Positions 7,224 to 16,487 are shown, counted from the stretch's first letter. The stretch is DNA of 42,346 bases from Bacteroidaceae bacterium (GCA_017483765.1 JAFUVE010000020.1:1-42346); one strand, 5' to 3'. Notes: generated by a model not told the origin, from the sequence alone. Numbers and translations are program-made.

Positions 7224-7820
7224 ATGCTAACTCCTCTCCAAATGCAAGCCAATGAGGCTGCAATCATCTCCCTGTTGAGAAAAACCGGCAGAGATGGCGT
7301 AGAAGCAGTCATCACCCATCTTCGTCAGGGCGGTTTTTTCTGTGTGCCTGCCTCCGTCCATCATCATAACAACTTCGAGGGCGGCCTCGCCAAGCATTCG
7401 CTCGAGGTCTATGCCGAAGCGATGAACGTATATAATGAATATACGGACTACTTCCCTTATCTTGAGCCCGTGCTGCCTGTCGACAGTATCACGCTCTGCG
7501 CTCTTCTTCACGATGTGTGCAAGACGGACGTGTTCTGCATGCGAGGTGGACGCCCTTGCGGCACAGGCATTCCCAACAACCCGCATGGCCGCAAGTCGGT
7601 GGCCCTTCTTCTGGAATGGGGCTTGAGTCTGACGGATGAGGAGCGTATTGCCATCGCCTGGCATATGGGCAAATGGACGAAGGACGCTGACTGTCTCCCG
7701 GAGGAAGTGGAAGTGAGATTTCAGGAGGCACAACGCAAGACACCGCTTGTCTCGGTGATTCGCAGGGCCGACAGTCTGGCATCGCGTAAGGCCATCGAAG
7801 AGCAGATGAACGACGAATAA
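7224..7820 (+). CDS. HD-domain hydrolase-like protein
   Basis: This 198-residue cytosolic protein carries HD-superfamily metal-binding motifs: KHSLEVY, followed about 50 residues later by LLHDVCK, with a further WHMGKW and a late Asp (RRADSLASR). The arrangement matches small Bacteroidetes HD proteins resembling the YhaM/OB-HD phosphodiesterase HD domain. The substrate (nucleotide, nucleic acid or phosphoester) is unknown. It lies 41 bp after the radical SAM gene on the same strand, with no promoter or terminator in between, so cotranscription is likely. Whether it takes part in peptide maturation is open. The spacer is a pyrimidine-rich series of CCCATT units. Confidence 0.75.
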   Translation: MLTPLQMQANEAAIISLLRKTGRDGVEAVITHLRQGGFFCVPASVHHHNNFEGGLAKHSLEVYAEAMNVYNEYTDYFPYLEPVLPVDSITLCALLHDVCKTDVFCMRGGRPCGTGIPNNPHGRKSVALLLEWGLSLTDEERIAIAWHMGKWTKDADCLPEEVEVRFQEAQRKTPLVSVIRRADSLASRKAIEEQMNDE

Positions 7821-7864
7821 GGCTATTCTTTTGCAGCCGTCGGCAGAATTCAAACCGATTTGTT

Positions 7865-7894
7865 GGTTATGCTGTTTTTTTTCAGTAACTTTGC
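7865..7894 (+). promoter_or_regulatory. promoter of the cytidylyltransferase-licD pair
   Basis: TAACTTTGC at 7886-7894 matches the -7 consensus, with TTG ending at 7865 and a 20-bp spacing. The start codon follows 45 bp downstream. Confidence 0.65.
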
Positions 7895-7939
7895 CCGTGG
7901 TTTTACTCACTCGTTAAATTTTACCCCAAGAAACCTCAG

Positions 7940-8344
7940 ATGAAAAAAGTATTGACTGTTGGCGTTTACGACCTCTTGCACATCGGCCATGTAGAGCTTT
8001 TCCGCAAGGCTCGTCGTCAGGGTGACTACCTTATTGTGGCAGTACAGGACTCAGACGTTGTACTGGCTTTCAAGCCCGATGCCAAGCTGGTGTATAGCAC
8101 GGAGGAGCGTTGCTATATGGTACGTGCCATACGTTATGTGGATGAGGTCGTTGTCTACCAGAATGTGAAGGATATCGTCAAGACTGTGGATTTTGATGTG
8201 TTCGTGAAAGGCCCAGACCAAGGCCATGCCGGATTCCAGGAGGCTGTCCGGTGGTGTGAGGAACATGGCAAGCAGGTGGTGACGCTCCCCAGGACAGATG
8301 GCATCTCCACTTCTGAGCTGAAGGAGCTTATCCGTAATATGTGA
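7940..8344 (+). CDS. TagD/GCT-like cytidylyltransferase family protein
   Basis: The 134-residue protein has the nucleotidyltransferase alpha/beta phosphodiesterase signature near its start, VGVYDLLHIGHVELFRKA, with the HxGH motif. It also has the closing ISTSELKELI motif (ISTT/S-type), as in glycerol-3-phosphate cytidylyltransferase (TagD) and ADP-heptose or ethanolamine-phosphate relatives. It should activate a phosphorylated small alcohol or sugar with CTP (or ATP) in the cytosol. The length is standard for the single-domain family. The next gene is a LicD-type phosphotransferase 50 bp downstream. Together they suggest synthesis and transfer of a CDP-activated group to a surface glycan or lipid. 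The substrate is not determinable here. Confidence 0.85.
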   Translation: MKKVLTVGVYDLLHIGHVELFRKARRQGDYLIVAVQDSDVVLAFKPDAKLVYSTEERCYMVRAIRYVDEVVVYQNVKDIVKTVDFDVFVKGPDQGHAGFQEAVRWCEEHGKQVVTLPRTDGISTSELKELIRNM

Positions 8345-8394
8345 TTTTGATTGTATAATTCTCAAATCAATAAAGGCTATCGTTTAAATCAATT

Positions 8395-9219
8395 ATGGAT
8401 TATGATATACGTCCTCTTCAGCTTCATCTGCAGAAGAACCTGGAAGAGGTGGACAAGGCTTTCAATGCTCACGGACTGAGATATTTCATGGTGTCGGGCA
8501 CGATGCTGGGCGCCGTGCGTCATAAGGGATTCATCCCTTGGGACGACGACGTGGACATTGCGATGCCCCGTGCTGACTATGAGCGTCTCATCAAGGAATG
8601 GCGTGAGGTCCTTCCTGAATTTCTGGAGTTCGTCAGTCCGGAGCAGGACGAGAACTATCCGCTCCCTTACGGCAAGATACAGGACAACCGCACCATCGTG
8701 GTGGAGAAAACCTACCGCAAGTATATCGGCGGTGTCTATCTCGATGTCTTTCCACTCGACGGAGTTCCCGACAGTGCGCTGGGACGTTGGTGGCACTTCA
8801 CGAAATACCTGTTTTACTATAAAATGCTCTATTACAGCTTCCGCGACCCGTTCAAGCATGGACATGGCGTGAACAGCTGGGTGCCGCGGCTCGTGCAGAA
8901 ACTGACCACGCGTCGTGGGCTCCACAAGCGTATCCGCCGGATTATGATGCGGCGCGACTACGATGCCTCACCATTGATTTCCGAACATTACAACCGGCAG
9001 CGGCGTTATTTCCCAAAGGAGGTGTTTGGCAAGCCTACGCCATTGGAATACGAAGGGGCTATGCTGATGGGTGTGGAGAAGCCACATGAGTATCTGCTCG
9101 AGGAGTATGGCGACTACATGACGCTGCCACCAGAGGACAAGCGACACCAGCATCATTTCCATTTTCTCGACCTCAACAGGTCATATAAGGATGTGGATGA
9201 GAAGGAGTTTTATAAGTGA
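8395..9219 (+). CDS. LicD family phosphotransferase
   Basis: The 274-residue protein carries the LicD signature: SGTMLGAVRHKGFIPWDDD followed by VDIAMPRADYERL, with the DDDxD metal site. Further family motifs are YGKIQDNRT and YLDVFPLDGVP. LicD proteins are Pol-beta-fold enzymes that move phosphocholine or similar phospho-alcohols from a CDP carrier onto cell-surface glycans. The adjacent cytidylyltransferase would supply the donor. No choline kinase or transporter is nearby, so the transferred group may differ. The stop codon is immediately followed by, and overlaps by one base, a long bidirectional terminator. Confidence 0.9.
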   Translation: MDYDIRPLQLHLQKNLEEVDKAFNAHGLRYFMVSGTMLGAVRHKGFIPWDDDVDIAMPRADYERLIKEWREVLPEFLEFVSPEQDENYPLPYGKIQDNRTIVVEKTYRKYIGGVYLDVFPLDGVPDSALGRWWHFTKYLFYYKMLYYSFRDPFKHGHGVNSWVPRLVQKLTTRRGLHKRIRRIMMRRDYDASPLISEHYNRQRRYFPKEVFGKPTPLEYEGAMLMGVEKPHEYLLEEYGDYMTLPPEDKRHQHHFHFLDLNRSYKDVDEKEFYK

Positions 9220-9268
9220 AAAAACACGCGGGGATGCCAAATGAGGTTGGCATCCCCGCGTGTTTTTT
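9219..9268. terminator. bidirectional terminator between licD and pectate lyase
   Basis: Two perfectly complementary 22-base arms (9219-9240 and 9247-9268) enclose a 6-base loop. The G/C-rich stem is flanked by A and T runs, so it should terminate both the plus-strand licD and the minus-strand pectate lyase transcripts. Confidence 0.92.
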
Positions 9269-9289
9269 GCTGTTTGAGAGTCCGTTGGA

Positions 9290-11608
9290 CTATTCGTTGG
9301 TCTCCACCGGCACCAGCTTGATGTAGAACAGGTTGACGACCTTGTCCTTCTTCAGCTCGTAGTCGCCGGCCTCGAGCGTCTGGGTGTAGGTGTTGCCCGA
9401 GCCATTGATCTTGTTTCCGTTGATGAGTATACTTGCCGTCTCGCTCGGACCGAAGTAGAGCGTCATCACGTAGGCTGCTGGTAAGGAGAACTTCAGGGAT
9501 GTGGAGGACTCCATCTTCAGGCAAGTGGAGTAAGCCACTCCGTCCACGGTGACCGTACCCTTGCTGTCCGAGCCTTTTCCGCTGACAGTGAAGAAACTGC
9601 TTGATGGCGTTCCGCTCTTGTTGAACGAGCAGGTGATGGTGCCTTCAGGCACCTCCGGTGTCGGATTGTCAGGGTTGTCAGGATTGTCCGGGTTTTCGGG
9701 GTTTTCCGGATTATCCGGTGTTTCGCCGGCCTCTTCTCCGAAGACACCAACGAGGGCAGACTTGTAACCGTCGATCTTGGCTTCCAGTTCTTTGTCGACC
9801 TCTGAGTCCAGTTCGTCGTTGCCTACGTTGTCGGCAAAGGTGTGCTGGATGTCTCCGTGGTTGAGTCGTCCGGCGCCGTACCATCCTTTCACAATCTCAG
9901 GCACGTCCTCAGCGGCGTCGGGAGTATAAGTGTACATACGGCTGGGGTCAGTGTCAAAGTTGTTGTAGCTGGTTCCGCCCTGCAGCGTCACTTCCTTCTC
10001 CGGCACTTTGTCCTCTCGTGTAGCGGTCTCGTAGGCGTCATAGCCAAGTGTGGGGTGGGGGTTGTTCTGTGTGTAGTAGCGGAAGTTTGTGCATTCTGAG
10101 TCGATGAAGTTTCCGAATGCCTTGATCATGCCGCCATTCTCACCGGAGAACGTACCTTCGCCCGTGGCGTCCGTGCCTTGTCGTGAGCTCAGGATGGGCT
10201 TCTTGGTCTTGAGGAAGTAGTTGTTCTCCACGAACACGCTCGAACCGCTGGTTGCTCCCACACCATATTTTGCGTTGTTGTCGAAGAAGTTGTTCCACAC
10301 GTGCACGCTCATTGTCCTTACGCGCGGATGGCGAGAGTCTGCGTGGTCGAACCAGTTGTGGTGGTAGCTGATGTAGTTGGGTCCGCTTTCGCTCTTCATG
10401 CCGAACATGTTTGACTTGCCAGTGTCCCATTCGTGGCAGTAGCTCATCGTCACGTATTTCGAGTCGCTCTTCACGTCGATGGCTCCGTCGCCTTTGACGT
10501 GGTCGCCGCTTCCTGCTTTTCCGTAGAACACGTCGATGTTATGTATCCAGATGTTGGAGTTGTCGGTGTCGAGCGAGAGTCCGTCGTCCATGCAGCGGAT
10601 GATGGCGAAATTACGGAATTCCACGCTCTTGCAGTTCCTCAGCAGGAATCCGAACCCTTTCACTGTGGCGTCGTCTCCGATTCCCTCAATGGTGATGTTC
10701 ATCTCCGTGTCAGCCTTGTTGCCCTTCACCTGTAGTCCTTCCTCCTTGCTTCCGAGTGAGTCGAGGTCGGCAAGGTTCAACATGCCGATGATTCGGATGG
10801 CGATTGGATATGTAGGCTTGCCCTTTTCGCATGCCGTCAGAATATGTTGTATTCCTTTGGCCTTTATGGTGGTGGTCTTGCTGTCCTTGACGGTCTCGAT
10901 GGTCTCTTCCATTGTCTTTGCTGTTTTGCTGGTCAGGTAGATGACCTTCGCTCCGCTCTTGAGCGTTCCGTCGTCGTTGTAGGCTCCTACGCCGCTGTAG
11001 TTGAAGTGTGCGAATCCACTGCGGTCGTAGTTCTTCACGCTCATCACTTCTGACACTCCAGCCGTGGATTCGGGCATTTCTGTCCCTTCTGAGTCCACTG
11101 CCACCACCTTGACGGTGTAGTCGTCTGCTGCTTTCAGTCCTGGTATGTCTGCCCGTCCGTACGTGCCGTAGTTGCGTACGAGCTGTCCGTCCACGCGGGT
11201 GTAGTCGCTGTACTGTCCGCCCTTGATGTAGGCGTTGTAGCTTTTTGCGCCCTCAATCAGGCTGAATTTCACATATGCATATTCCTGCCATCCCTTGGCT
11301 TCCGTGATTTCTATCTTTCCTTCCGAAGGCTGCGGGGTAGGAGTGTCAGGCCGGTTGGGCGCTCCGCTGGCAATCACGTTGATGATGGCCACGATGTCGG
11401 ATATGTCGATGTTCCCGTCATGGTTGACGTCGCCATTGGATTCCGGCTTCGAAGCGATGATATTGATGACAGCCACGATGTCGGAGATGTCCACCGTCTT
11501 GTCGCCGTTCACGTCGGCATCCTCATAATAAATGGTCTTGCTGTCTTCGGCAAAGGCACTGCCAATGGTCATCAGCATCACCATTATGGATAAAAATATT
11601 CTTTTCAT
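9290..11608 (-). CDS. secreted pectate lyase (PL1-like) with N-terminal dockerin-like module
   Basis: The start was set at 11606-11608 because the next residues form a signal peptide (MKRIFLSIMVMLMTIGSAFA); the longer frame has no leader logic. Residues 32-51 and 60-80 are two calcium-binding dockerin-type repeats (DVNGDKTVDISD and DVNHDGNIDISD). A fibronectin/linker-like segment follows at about 90-180, then a right-handed beta-helix PL1 lyase domain at about 190-560 with DDGLSLDTDNSNIWIHNI, WDTGKSN and RHPRVR motifs. The Asp pair and Arg are the expected Ca2+-dependent beta-elimination residues. An acidic Pro-Asn-Asp linker (NPENPDNPDNP) leads to a C-terminal beta-rich domain of about 120 residues that may bind glycan. 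The enzyme should cleave polygalacturonate. No SusC/SusD pair is next to it. DUF362 lies upstream on the same strand. Confidence 0.88.
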   Translation of the reverse strand: MKRIFLSIMVMLMTIGSAFAEDSKTIYYEDADVNGDKTVDISDIVAVINIIASKPESNGDVNHDGNIDISDIVAIINVIASGAPNRPDTPTPQPSEGKIEITEAKGWQEYAYVKFSLIEGAKSYNAYIKGGQYSDYTRVDGQLVRNYGTYGRADIPGLKAADDYTVKVVAVDSEGTEMPESTAGVSEVMSVKNYDRSGFAHFNYSGVGAYNDDGTLKSGAKVIYLTSKTAKTMEETIETVKDSKTTTIKAKGIQHILTACEKGKPTYPIAIRIIGMLNLADLDSLGSKEEGLQVKGNKADTEMNITIEGIGDDATVKGFGFLLRNCKSVEFRNFAIIRCMDDGLSLDTDNSNIWIHNIDVFYGKAGSGDHVKGDGAIDVKSDSKYVTMSYCHEWDTGKSNMFGMKSESGPNYISYHHNWFDHADSRHPRVRTMSVHVWNNFFDNNAKYGVGATSGSSVFVENNYFLKTKKPILSSRQGTDATGEGTFSGENGGMIKAFGNFIDSECTNFRYYTQNNPHPTLGYDAYETATREDKVPEKEVTLQGGTSYNNFDTDPSRMYTYTPDAAEDVPEIVKGWYGAGRLNHGDIQHTFADNVGNDELDSEVDKELEAKIDGYKSALVGVFGEEAGETPDNPENPENPDNPDNPDNPTPEVPEGTITCSFNKSGTPSSSFFTVSGKGSDSKGTVTVDGVAYSTCLKMESSTSLKFSLPAAYVMTLYFGPSETASILINGNKINGSGNTYTQTLEAGDYELKKDKVVNLFYIKLVPVETNE

Positions 11609-11686
11609 TGTCTTTGCTTTTATTTGTGTGGTTCTGATTTTTTTTGTTCCGTATTGAACTAATAGCTGAAAACCGAAGCTAAACAT

Positions 11687-12643
11687 TTATCGGCTTCCGT
11701 CGATGTTGACGAGCTTGTATTTCTTTGAACCCAGTCCGATTTTTTCTGCGTATTCCGTGATGTACGTTCCGTGCTGGCGGTTGATTCGCTCAATCAGCGG
11801 CTTCTCATCGTCGCCTGGGCCGGCTTTGTGGTTGAATACGAGGTCGAGACAAGCCTGGTCTACAGCCACGGGGTCGGTGGATGCCAGAATGCCCATGTCC
11901 TTGAGTTTAGGCTTTGCCGGATTTCCATCGCAGTCGCAGTCCACCGACATGTTGTTCATCACGTTGATGTAGATGACGTTCTCTCCGTTGTTGAAGTAGT
12001 CATGTACGGCCTGTGCAGCTGCCGCCATCGACTCGAGGAAAGAGTCCTGTGGCTCCGTGTAGTTCCAGGCGTCTGGCAGTTTGCTTGTCACGCCGTGGGA
12101 ATGGATATATCCCTTTCCTGCCGACGATGCCACTCCGATGCTGGCATTTTTCAGAACACCTCCGAATCCTCCCATGGCATGACCTTTGAAATGCGCAAGG
12201 TTGATCATAAAGTCGTAATTGGCGAGATGCTCTCCCACGATGTCGTATTTCAGGTGTTTTTTGTCCTTGATCGGAATCCGTATCTCTCCGTACTCGTCCA
12301 TGATGTCGACAGCGAAGATGGAGTCGAATCCATGCTCGTGGATGGTCTTCCAGTGTTCCGCCTTGTCCTGGCGTGTTCCGCCATAGGCGGTGCAGCATTC
12401 CACGATGGTGCCGTTCACTTCGTCCACGAGGTTGCGGATGAGTGTCGGTTTCAGGTAGTGGTTGTTTCCACCTTCGCCGGTGGAAATCTTCACGGCTACT
12501 CGGCCCTTGGCCTCTCGTCCGAGTGCCTTGTAGATTTTCACCAGCGACTCAGGCGAGATTTCTTTTGTGAAATATACGGTCGGCTGAGCCATAGAGGCTG
12601 CCGACACCAGCATCATACATGCGAAAATGATTGCTTTTCTCAT
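11687..12643 (-). CDS. exported DUF362 domain protein
   Basis: The 318-residue protein begins with a signal peptide (MRKAIIFACMMLVSAASMAQ) and contains the DUF362 core: VAVKISTGEGGNN, then a region with ECCTAYGGTRQ, then NLAHFKGHAMGGFGGVLKN and a C-terminal ASTDPVAVDQACLDL. DUF362 proteins are often joined to ferredoxin domains and are presumed to bind a metal or cofactor. Here no 4Fe-4S ferredoxin motif is present, only scattered cysteines (ECC, DCDCDG). The biochemical role is unknown. The pectate lyase starts 78 bp downstream on the same strand, and there is no terminator between them, so an operon is possible. Confidence 0.85.
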   Translation of the reverse strand: MRKAIIFACMMLVSAASMAQPTVYFTKEISPESLVKIYKALGREAKGRVAVKISTGEGGNNHYLKPTLIRNLVDEVNGTIVECCTAYGGTRQDKAEHWKTIHEHGFDSIFAVDIMDEYGEIRIPIKDKKHLKYDIVGEHLANYDFMINLAHFKGHAMGGFGGVLKNASIGVASSAGKGYIHSHGVTSKLPDAWNYTEPQDSFLESMAAAAQAVHDYFNNGENVIYINVMNNMSVDCDCDGNPAKPKLKDMGILASTDPVAVDQACLDLVFNHKAGPGDDEKPLIERINRQHGTYITEYAEKIGLGSKKYKLVNIDGSR

Positions 12644-12686
12644 AATTTTTTTATTTTTTTTGTTTAGTTAGTTTTCTTTCCAACTT

Positions 12687-12695
12687 GCAAAGTTA
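12687..12695 (-). promoter_or_regulatory. -7 promoter box of the DUF362 gene
   Basis: The minus strand reads TAACTTTGC, an exact TAnnTTTGC match 43 bp before the DUF362 ATG. A clear -33 partner is not seen. Confidence 0.6.
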
Positions 12696-12858
12696 CAAAT
12701 ATTTATTGACAAGTGTGTGGAATTTTGTGAAATTCTGATTTTTATGAAAGAAAATTATTCGCAAATTTTTATTAGGAAAGAAAAATGGCGGAAAATCAGC
12801 AGAAAATTATATTCAGAAAATGATTTGGAAATATTTTCTGATATTTGACACAAAAGGA

Positions 12859-12892
12859 CCACTTGGCATTTTTGTTGGAAAATGCCAAATGG
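12859..12892 (-). terminator. hairpin terminator after the hypothetical gene at 12924-13385
   Basis: Arms 12859-12872 and 12879-12892 pair over 14 bp with one G-T wobble and a 6-base loop. On the minus strand the stem is followed by TCCTTTTG, a modest U tail. It sits 32 bp past the stop codon. Confidence 0.55.
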
Positions 12893-12923
12893 AAAAAAGT
12901 GATTTCGGATGTTGCTGTATTGC

Positions 12924-13385
12924 TTACACTTTCTCTTTCTCTTGTGGATTCCAAAGAAAGAGTCCTTCCGACACGGCAAAGTCGCGCAGCATATCCCTGC
13001 TGTTGGCATTGAGGTTGTATGCTGTCATGTAGGTGTCGTCGCCGTTGAGCGTGATCATGGCGTCCCAGTTCTTCAGCAGAATGATGAGGTTGTGGTAGTT
13101 GTCGGGGCATTTCATCACATGGTCGGCCAAGGTGTCAGGCGCCGGATTGAAAAGCCATCCTTCATTCTGTGTCAGAAGGTCGACATTCTCGTAGCAGTTG
13201 AGCTTCAGAAGCACGTTGGCGAACTTCTGGAATATCTGATCCACGTTGGTGTGTTTCAGATAGTATTGCTCCACCTCGAAATATTTCCCTTTCCCGTTGT
13301 CGGGTACGCGCGTGGGGAGGATGTCGATAATCCAATAGGGGCTCTCGAGCATCTGGTCGATGATGTTGTCGTTGATTGTATGCAT
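12924..13385 (-). CDS. conserved hypothetical protein
   Basis: The 153-residue cytosolic protein is not assigned to a functional family by me. It begins MHTINDNIIDQMLESPYWIIDILP and resembles small conserved Bacteroidetes proteins of unknown role. It is rich in Asn, Leu and aromatic residues, with predicted helices around residues 45-75 and 85-110, and a short polar C-terminus. No signal peptide, membrane segment or cysteine motif is present. It is followed by a hairpin terminator and is transcribed alone. Reading frame quality and codon usage match the neighbours, so it is probably a real gene. Confidence 0.75.
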   Translation of the reverse strand: MHTINDNIIDQMLESPYWIIDILPTRVPDNGKGKYFEVEQYYLKHTNVDQIFQKFANVLLKLNCYENVDLLTQNEGWLFNPAPDTLADHVMKCPDNYHNLIILLKNWDAMITLNGDDTYMTAYNLNANSRDMLRDFAVSEGLFLWNPQEKEKV

Positions 13386-14048
13386 TGGTAAGTGTGGTTT
13401 TTAGGGGTGTAAATGTAGTTTTTGTTGCTCTCTGTGAATTCTCAAACCAATTCGTTGTTGCCAAGAACGTTTGATAATGAAGTTGTGGGTAGTTTTTTTC
13501 TTGGTGCAGATGGAATCAGCAGAAGCTGCTGGCGTCCATGCTTGAGACCTTTTCTTTGGGGGTGTTTGGTTTTTAGTCAGTTAATTACTCAGATTACATG
13601 TCGCTGGCTCATTCTTGGCGGATATGAGCATGATGATGTGTCTTTTTTTTGCATGGCATGTCGGCGATATTATATTTGGGCTGTGCGGTCCGTAAAATAC
13701 GGATTTTTTAGTCAATGTCAACAAAAAATTTTCTTTTTTTGCTCAATTCTTGTCAATAATGGTTCTTTTTGCAAATATACCACAATTTTTTGGAACAAAA
13801 AAATATTTCATGAAGTAAATTTGATTTTTTTTGAAAATAATTTTGTCTTGATTTATGTCAATTGTTTTCATCACTACATAGTACAAGGCTTCTGAAAGCA
13901 GATTCTCCCCGAATCATCAGTATATTTCATCCGAAACAATATGTCTTGACCCCTTCATTTCTTGACTTCTTATCTCCTTATATATAGATACTGGCTTTCT
14001 TTTTTGCGATTACTTATCGATTAATTTTCTGATTTCATAAAAAAATCG
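13386..14048. other. long A/T-rich intergenic region
   Basis: I see no gene that I can support in this 660-bp stretch. The plus-strand open frame from 13422 to 13895 is Cys/Phe/Trp-rich, has no start signal, and looks like chance. A minus-strand -7-like box TATATTTGC lies at 13771-13779. It could drive the hypothetical gene through a leader of about 380 bases, or drive an unannotated small RNA. Runs of T and the short motif GTCAATGTCAACA/TTGTCAATAA occur at 13713-13760. Confidence 0.4.
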
Positions 14049-14057
14049 TAACTTTGC
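14049..14057 (+). promoter_or_regulatory. -7 promoter box of glyA
   Basis: TAACTTTGC matches the Bacteroidetes -7 consensus and lies 54 bp before the glyA ATG. It is the likely start of the glyA-rlmN transcript. Confidence 0.65.
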
Positions 14058-14111
14058 ATTTTAATAGAGCGAAATAAAGTTTTTATTACTCAATAAGCCA
14101 ATTTTTTTAAA

Positions 14112-15392
14112 ATGAAAAGAGACAGCGAAATCTTTTCTCTCATAGAGAAGGAACACGAGAGACAAGTGAAGGGCATGGAGCTCATCGCGAGTGAGAATTA
14201 TGTAAGTGACCAGGTGATGGAGGCTCAGGGCTCATGCCTCACCAACAAATATGCCGAGGGCTATCCAGGCAAGCGCTATTACGGCGGATGTGAGGTGGTG
14301 GACCAGACTGAGACCCTCGCCATCGAGCGCGTGAAAAAGCTCTTCGGTGCTGAATACGCCAACGTACAGCCTCATTCGGGCGCACAGGCCAACGCAGCCG
14401 TGCTGCTTTCTGTGCTCAAGCCAGGCGACACCTTCATGGGGCTCAACCTCGACCACGGCGGCCACCTCTCTCATGGCAGCCATGTCAACACTTCTGGAAT
14501 CCTCTACAATCCTGTGGGCTACAATCTCAATAAGGAGACCTGCCGCGTGGACTATGACGAGATGGAGCGTCTCGCACTCGAAAAGAAGCCGAAGCTCATC
14601 ATCGGTGGCGGCTCTGCCTACAGCCGTGAGTGGGACTATGCCCGTATGCGCAAGATTGCCGACGAGGTGGGCGCACTCCTGATGATCGACATGGCTCACC
14701 CGGCCGGACTGATTGCCGCCGGACTGCTCGACAACCCGCTGAAATATGCTCATATCGTCACCTCCACCACGCATAAGACACTGCGTGGACCGCGAGGAGG
14801 CATCATCCTCCTCGGCAAGGACTTCGAGAATCCGTGGGGACTCACCACGCCGAAGGGACAGGTGAAGATGATGTCGCAGATACTCAACTCCGCTGTCTTC
14901 CCTGGCCAGCAGGGTGGACCACTCGAGCATGTCATCGCTGCCAAAGCCGTGGCATTTGGCGAGGCACTTCAGCCTGAGTTCAAGGAGTACCAGATGCAGG
15001 TGAAGAAAAACGCCGCAACTCTGGCACAGGCTCTTATCGACCGTGGCTTCTACATCTGCTCTGGCGGTACTGACAACCACTCCATGCTCGTGGACCTCCG
15101 TCCCAAATATCCGGAACTCACCGGTAAGGTGGCTGAGAAAGCCCTTGTCGCTGCCGACATCACGGCCAACAAGAACATGGTGCCGTTCGACACCCGCTCG
15201 GCCTTCCAGACTTCCGGCATCCGTCTCGGTACGCCGGCCATCACAACCCGTGGAGCCAAGGAGGATCTCATGCTGCAGATTGCAGAGATGATTGAGACCG
15301 TGCTCAACGCGCCGGAGGACGACCGCGTTATCGCCAGCGTGCGTGAGAAAGTGAACAGCATCATGAAAGAATATCCGATCTTCGCATGGTAA
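14112..15392 (+). CDS. glyA: serine hydroxymethyltransferase
   Basis: GlyA interconverts serine and glycine using tetrahydrofolate and pyridoxal phosphate, supplying one-carbon units. The 426-residue protein shows the family landmarks in order: [34 protein letters not shown], the region [25 protein letters not shown], and the PLP-lysine motif [15 protein letters not shown], with the Schiff-base Lys in THKT. Its length is standard. It has its own -7 promoter box. The stop overlaps the rlmN start by seven bases, indicating translational coupling. pdxA, in the same gene run, makes the PLP cofactor, which is a sensible neighbour. Confidence 0.98.
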   Translation: MKRDSEIFSLIEKEHERQVKGMELIASENYVSDQVMEAQGSCLTNKYAEGYPGKRYYGGCEVVDQTETLAIERVKKLFGAEYANVQPHSGAQANAAVLLSVLKPGDTFMGLNLDHGGHLSHGSHVNTSGILYNPVGYNLNKETCRVDYDEMERLALEKKPKLIIGGGSAYSREWDYARMRKIADEVGALLMIDMAHPAGLIAAGLLDNPLKYAHIVTSTTHKTLRGPRGGIILLGKDFENPWGLTTPKGQVKMMSQILNSAVFPGQQGGPLEHVIAAKAVAFGEALQPEFKEYQMQVKKNAATLAQALIDRGFYICSGGTDNHSMLVDLRPKYPELTGKVAEKALVAADITANKNMVPFDTRSAFQTSGIRLGTPAITTRGAKEDLMLQIAEMIETVLNAPEDDRVIASVREKVNSIMKEYPIFAW

Positions 15393-16423
15393 ACGAGAGA
15401 AAGACATGTCTGCTGGGCATGACTAAAGAGGAATTGCAGGAGGTGGCGGTCAACCTTTCCATGCCAAAATTCACAGGCAAGCAGATGCTGGAGTGGATTT
15501 ACGGGAAAGTCGTGGACGACATCGACAGCATGACCAATCTCTCCAAAATCAACCGCGAAAAACTCAAGGCGAACTACACGCTCGGCACGGCGGCGCCACT
15601 CGAGACGCACGTCAGCAAGGACGGGACGGAGAAATATCTCTTTCTCACTGCCGACGGTAAGTTCGTGGAGACAGTATATATCCCCGACCGCGACAGAGGC
15701 ACACTGTGTGTCTCTTCGCAGGTGGGATGCAAGATGAACTGCCTCTTCTGCCAGACAGGAAAGCAGGGATTCCATGGCAACCTCACCGTGGCCGACATCC
15801 TGGCACAAATCCACTGGGCCATCCGTGAGAAGGACATCACCAACATCGTGTTCATGGGGCAGGGCGAACCGTTCGACAACCTCGACAATGTGATGAAGGC
15901 TCTCGATCGGCTTACCTCGGAAGACGGCTATGGATGGAGCCCCCGGCGAATCACCGTATCGACTGTAGGCCTGAAGAAAAACCTGCAGCGATTCCTCGAC
16001 GAGAGCCAGTGCCACCTCGCGGTCAGTCTTCATGCGCCGCTACACGAACTCAGACTCAGCCTCATGCCGGCTGAACGTCAGTTCGAAGCCAATGACATGG
16101 TGGAGCTGCTGAAAAAATATGATTTTTCCCACCAAAGAAGACTTTCGTTTGAATACATTGTCTTCAAAGGCTGCAACGACACCAAGGCCCATGCCGATGC
16201 GCTCATCCGGCTGCTCAGAGGACTGGAATGCAGGGTCAACCTCATCCGGTTCCATCAGATTCCCGACGTGCCTCTCAGCGGAGCCTCCGACCAAGACATG
16301 ACCGCCTTGCGCGACTACCTCACACGTCACGGACTCTTTACCACAATCAGGGCATCCAGGGGCGAGGACATCATGGCGGCATGCGGCTTGCTGTCCACCA
16401 AGAAGCAGACGGCTGAATCCTGA
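15386..16423 (+). CDS. rlmN: dual-specificity RNA methyltransferase RlmN
   Basis: RlmN is a radical SAM enzyme that methylates C2 of A2503 in 23S rRNA and A37 in some tRNAs. The 345-residue protein has the family features: an N-terminal helical domain, the iron-sulphur motif [26 protein letters not shown], the SAM-binding STVGL segment, and a C-terminal [11 protein letters not shown] segment. It also has the late [15 protein letters not shown] motif, which carries the resolving Cys that completes methyl transfer. The start codon overlaps the end of glyA. Confidence 0.97.
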   Translation: MVNERKTCLLGMTKEELQEVAVNLSMPKFTGKQMLEWIYGKVVDDIDSMTNLSKINREKLKANYTLGTAAPLETHVSKDGTEKYLFLTADGKFVETVYIPDRDRGTLCVSSQVGCKMNCLFCQTGKQGFHGNLTVADILAQIHWAIREKDITNIVFMGQGEPFDNLDNVMKALDRLTSEDGYGWSPRRITVSTVGLKKNLQRFLDESQCHLAVSLHAPLHELRLSLMPAERQFEANDMVELLKKYDFSHQRRLSFEYIVFKGCNDTKAHADALIRLLRGLECRVNLIRFHQIPDVPLSGASDQDMTALRDYLTRHGLFTTIRASRGEDIMAACGLLSTKKQTAES

Positions 16424-16433
16424 GCACACTCTA

Positions 16434-16487
16434 CACTTTTCACTATTCACTTATAACAAGATTTCACTTTTCACTATTCACTTATAA
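16434..16487 (+). repeat. exact 23-bp direct repeat in the rlmN-DUF4837 spacer
   Basis: A 23-base unit beginning CACTTTTCACTATTCACTT and ending ATAA occurs at 16434-16456 and again, identical, at 16465-16487. The second copy abuts the ATG of the next gene. Closely related 19-20-base copies occur at 28391-28410 and 36018-36037. Confidence 0.85.

Noticed and set aside
9650-9730. Short tandem repeat in the pectate lyase
   Set aside because: It encodes a Pro/Asn/Asp linker (NPDNPENP), a common flexible spacer in exported enzymes and not a separate element.
13003-13019. Second sigma-54-like site (TTGGCATTGAGGTTGTA)
   Set aside because: It lies inside a coding gene on the antisense strand and lacks the GC of the -12 element.
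13422-13895. 157-residue plus-strand open frame
   Set aside because: No start signal, unusual Phe/Cys-rich composition and no recognisable motif; it lies in an A/T-rich spacer.
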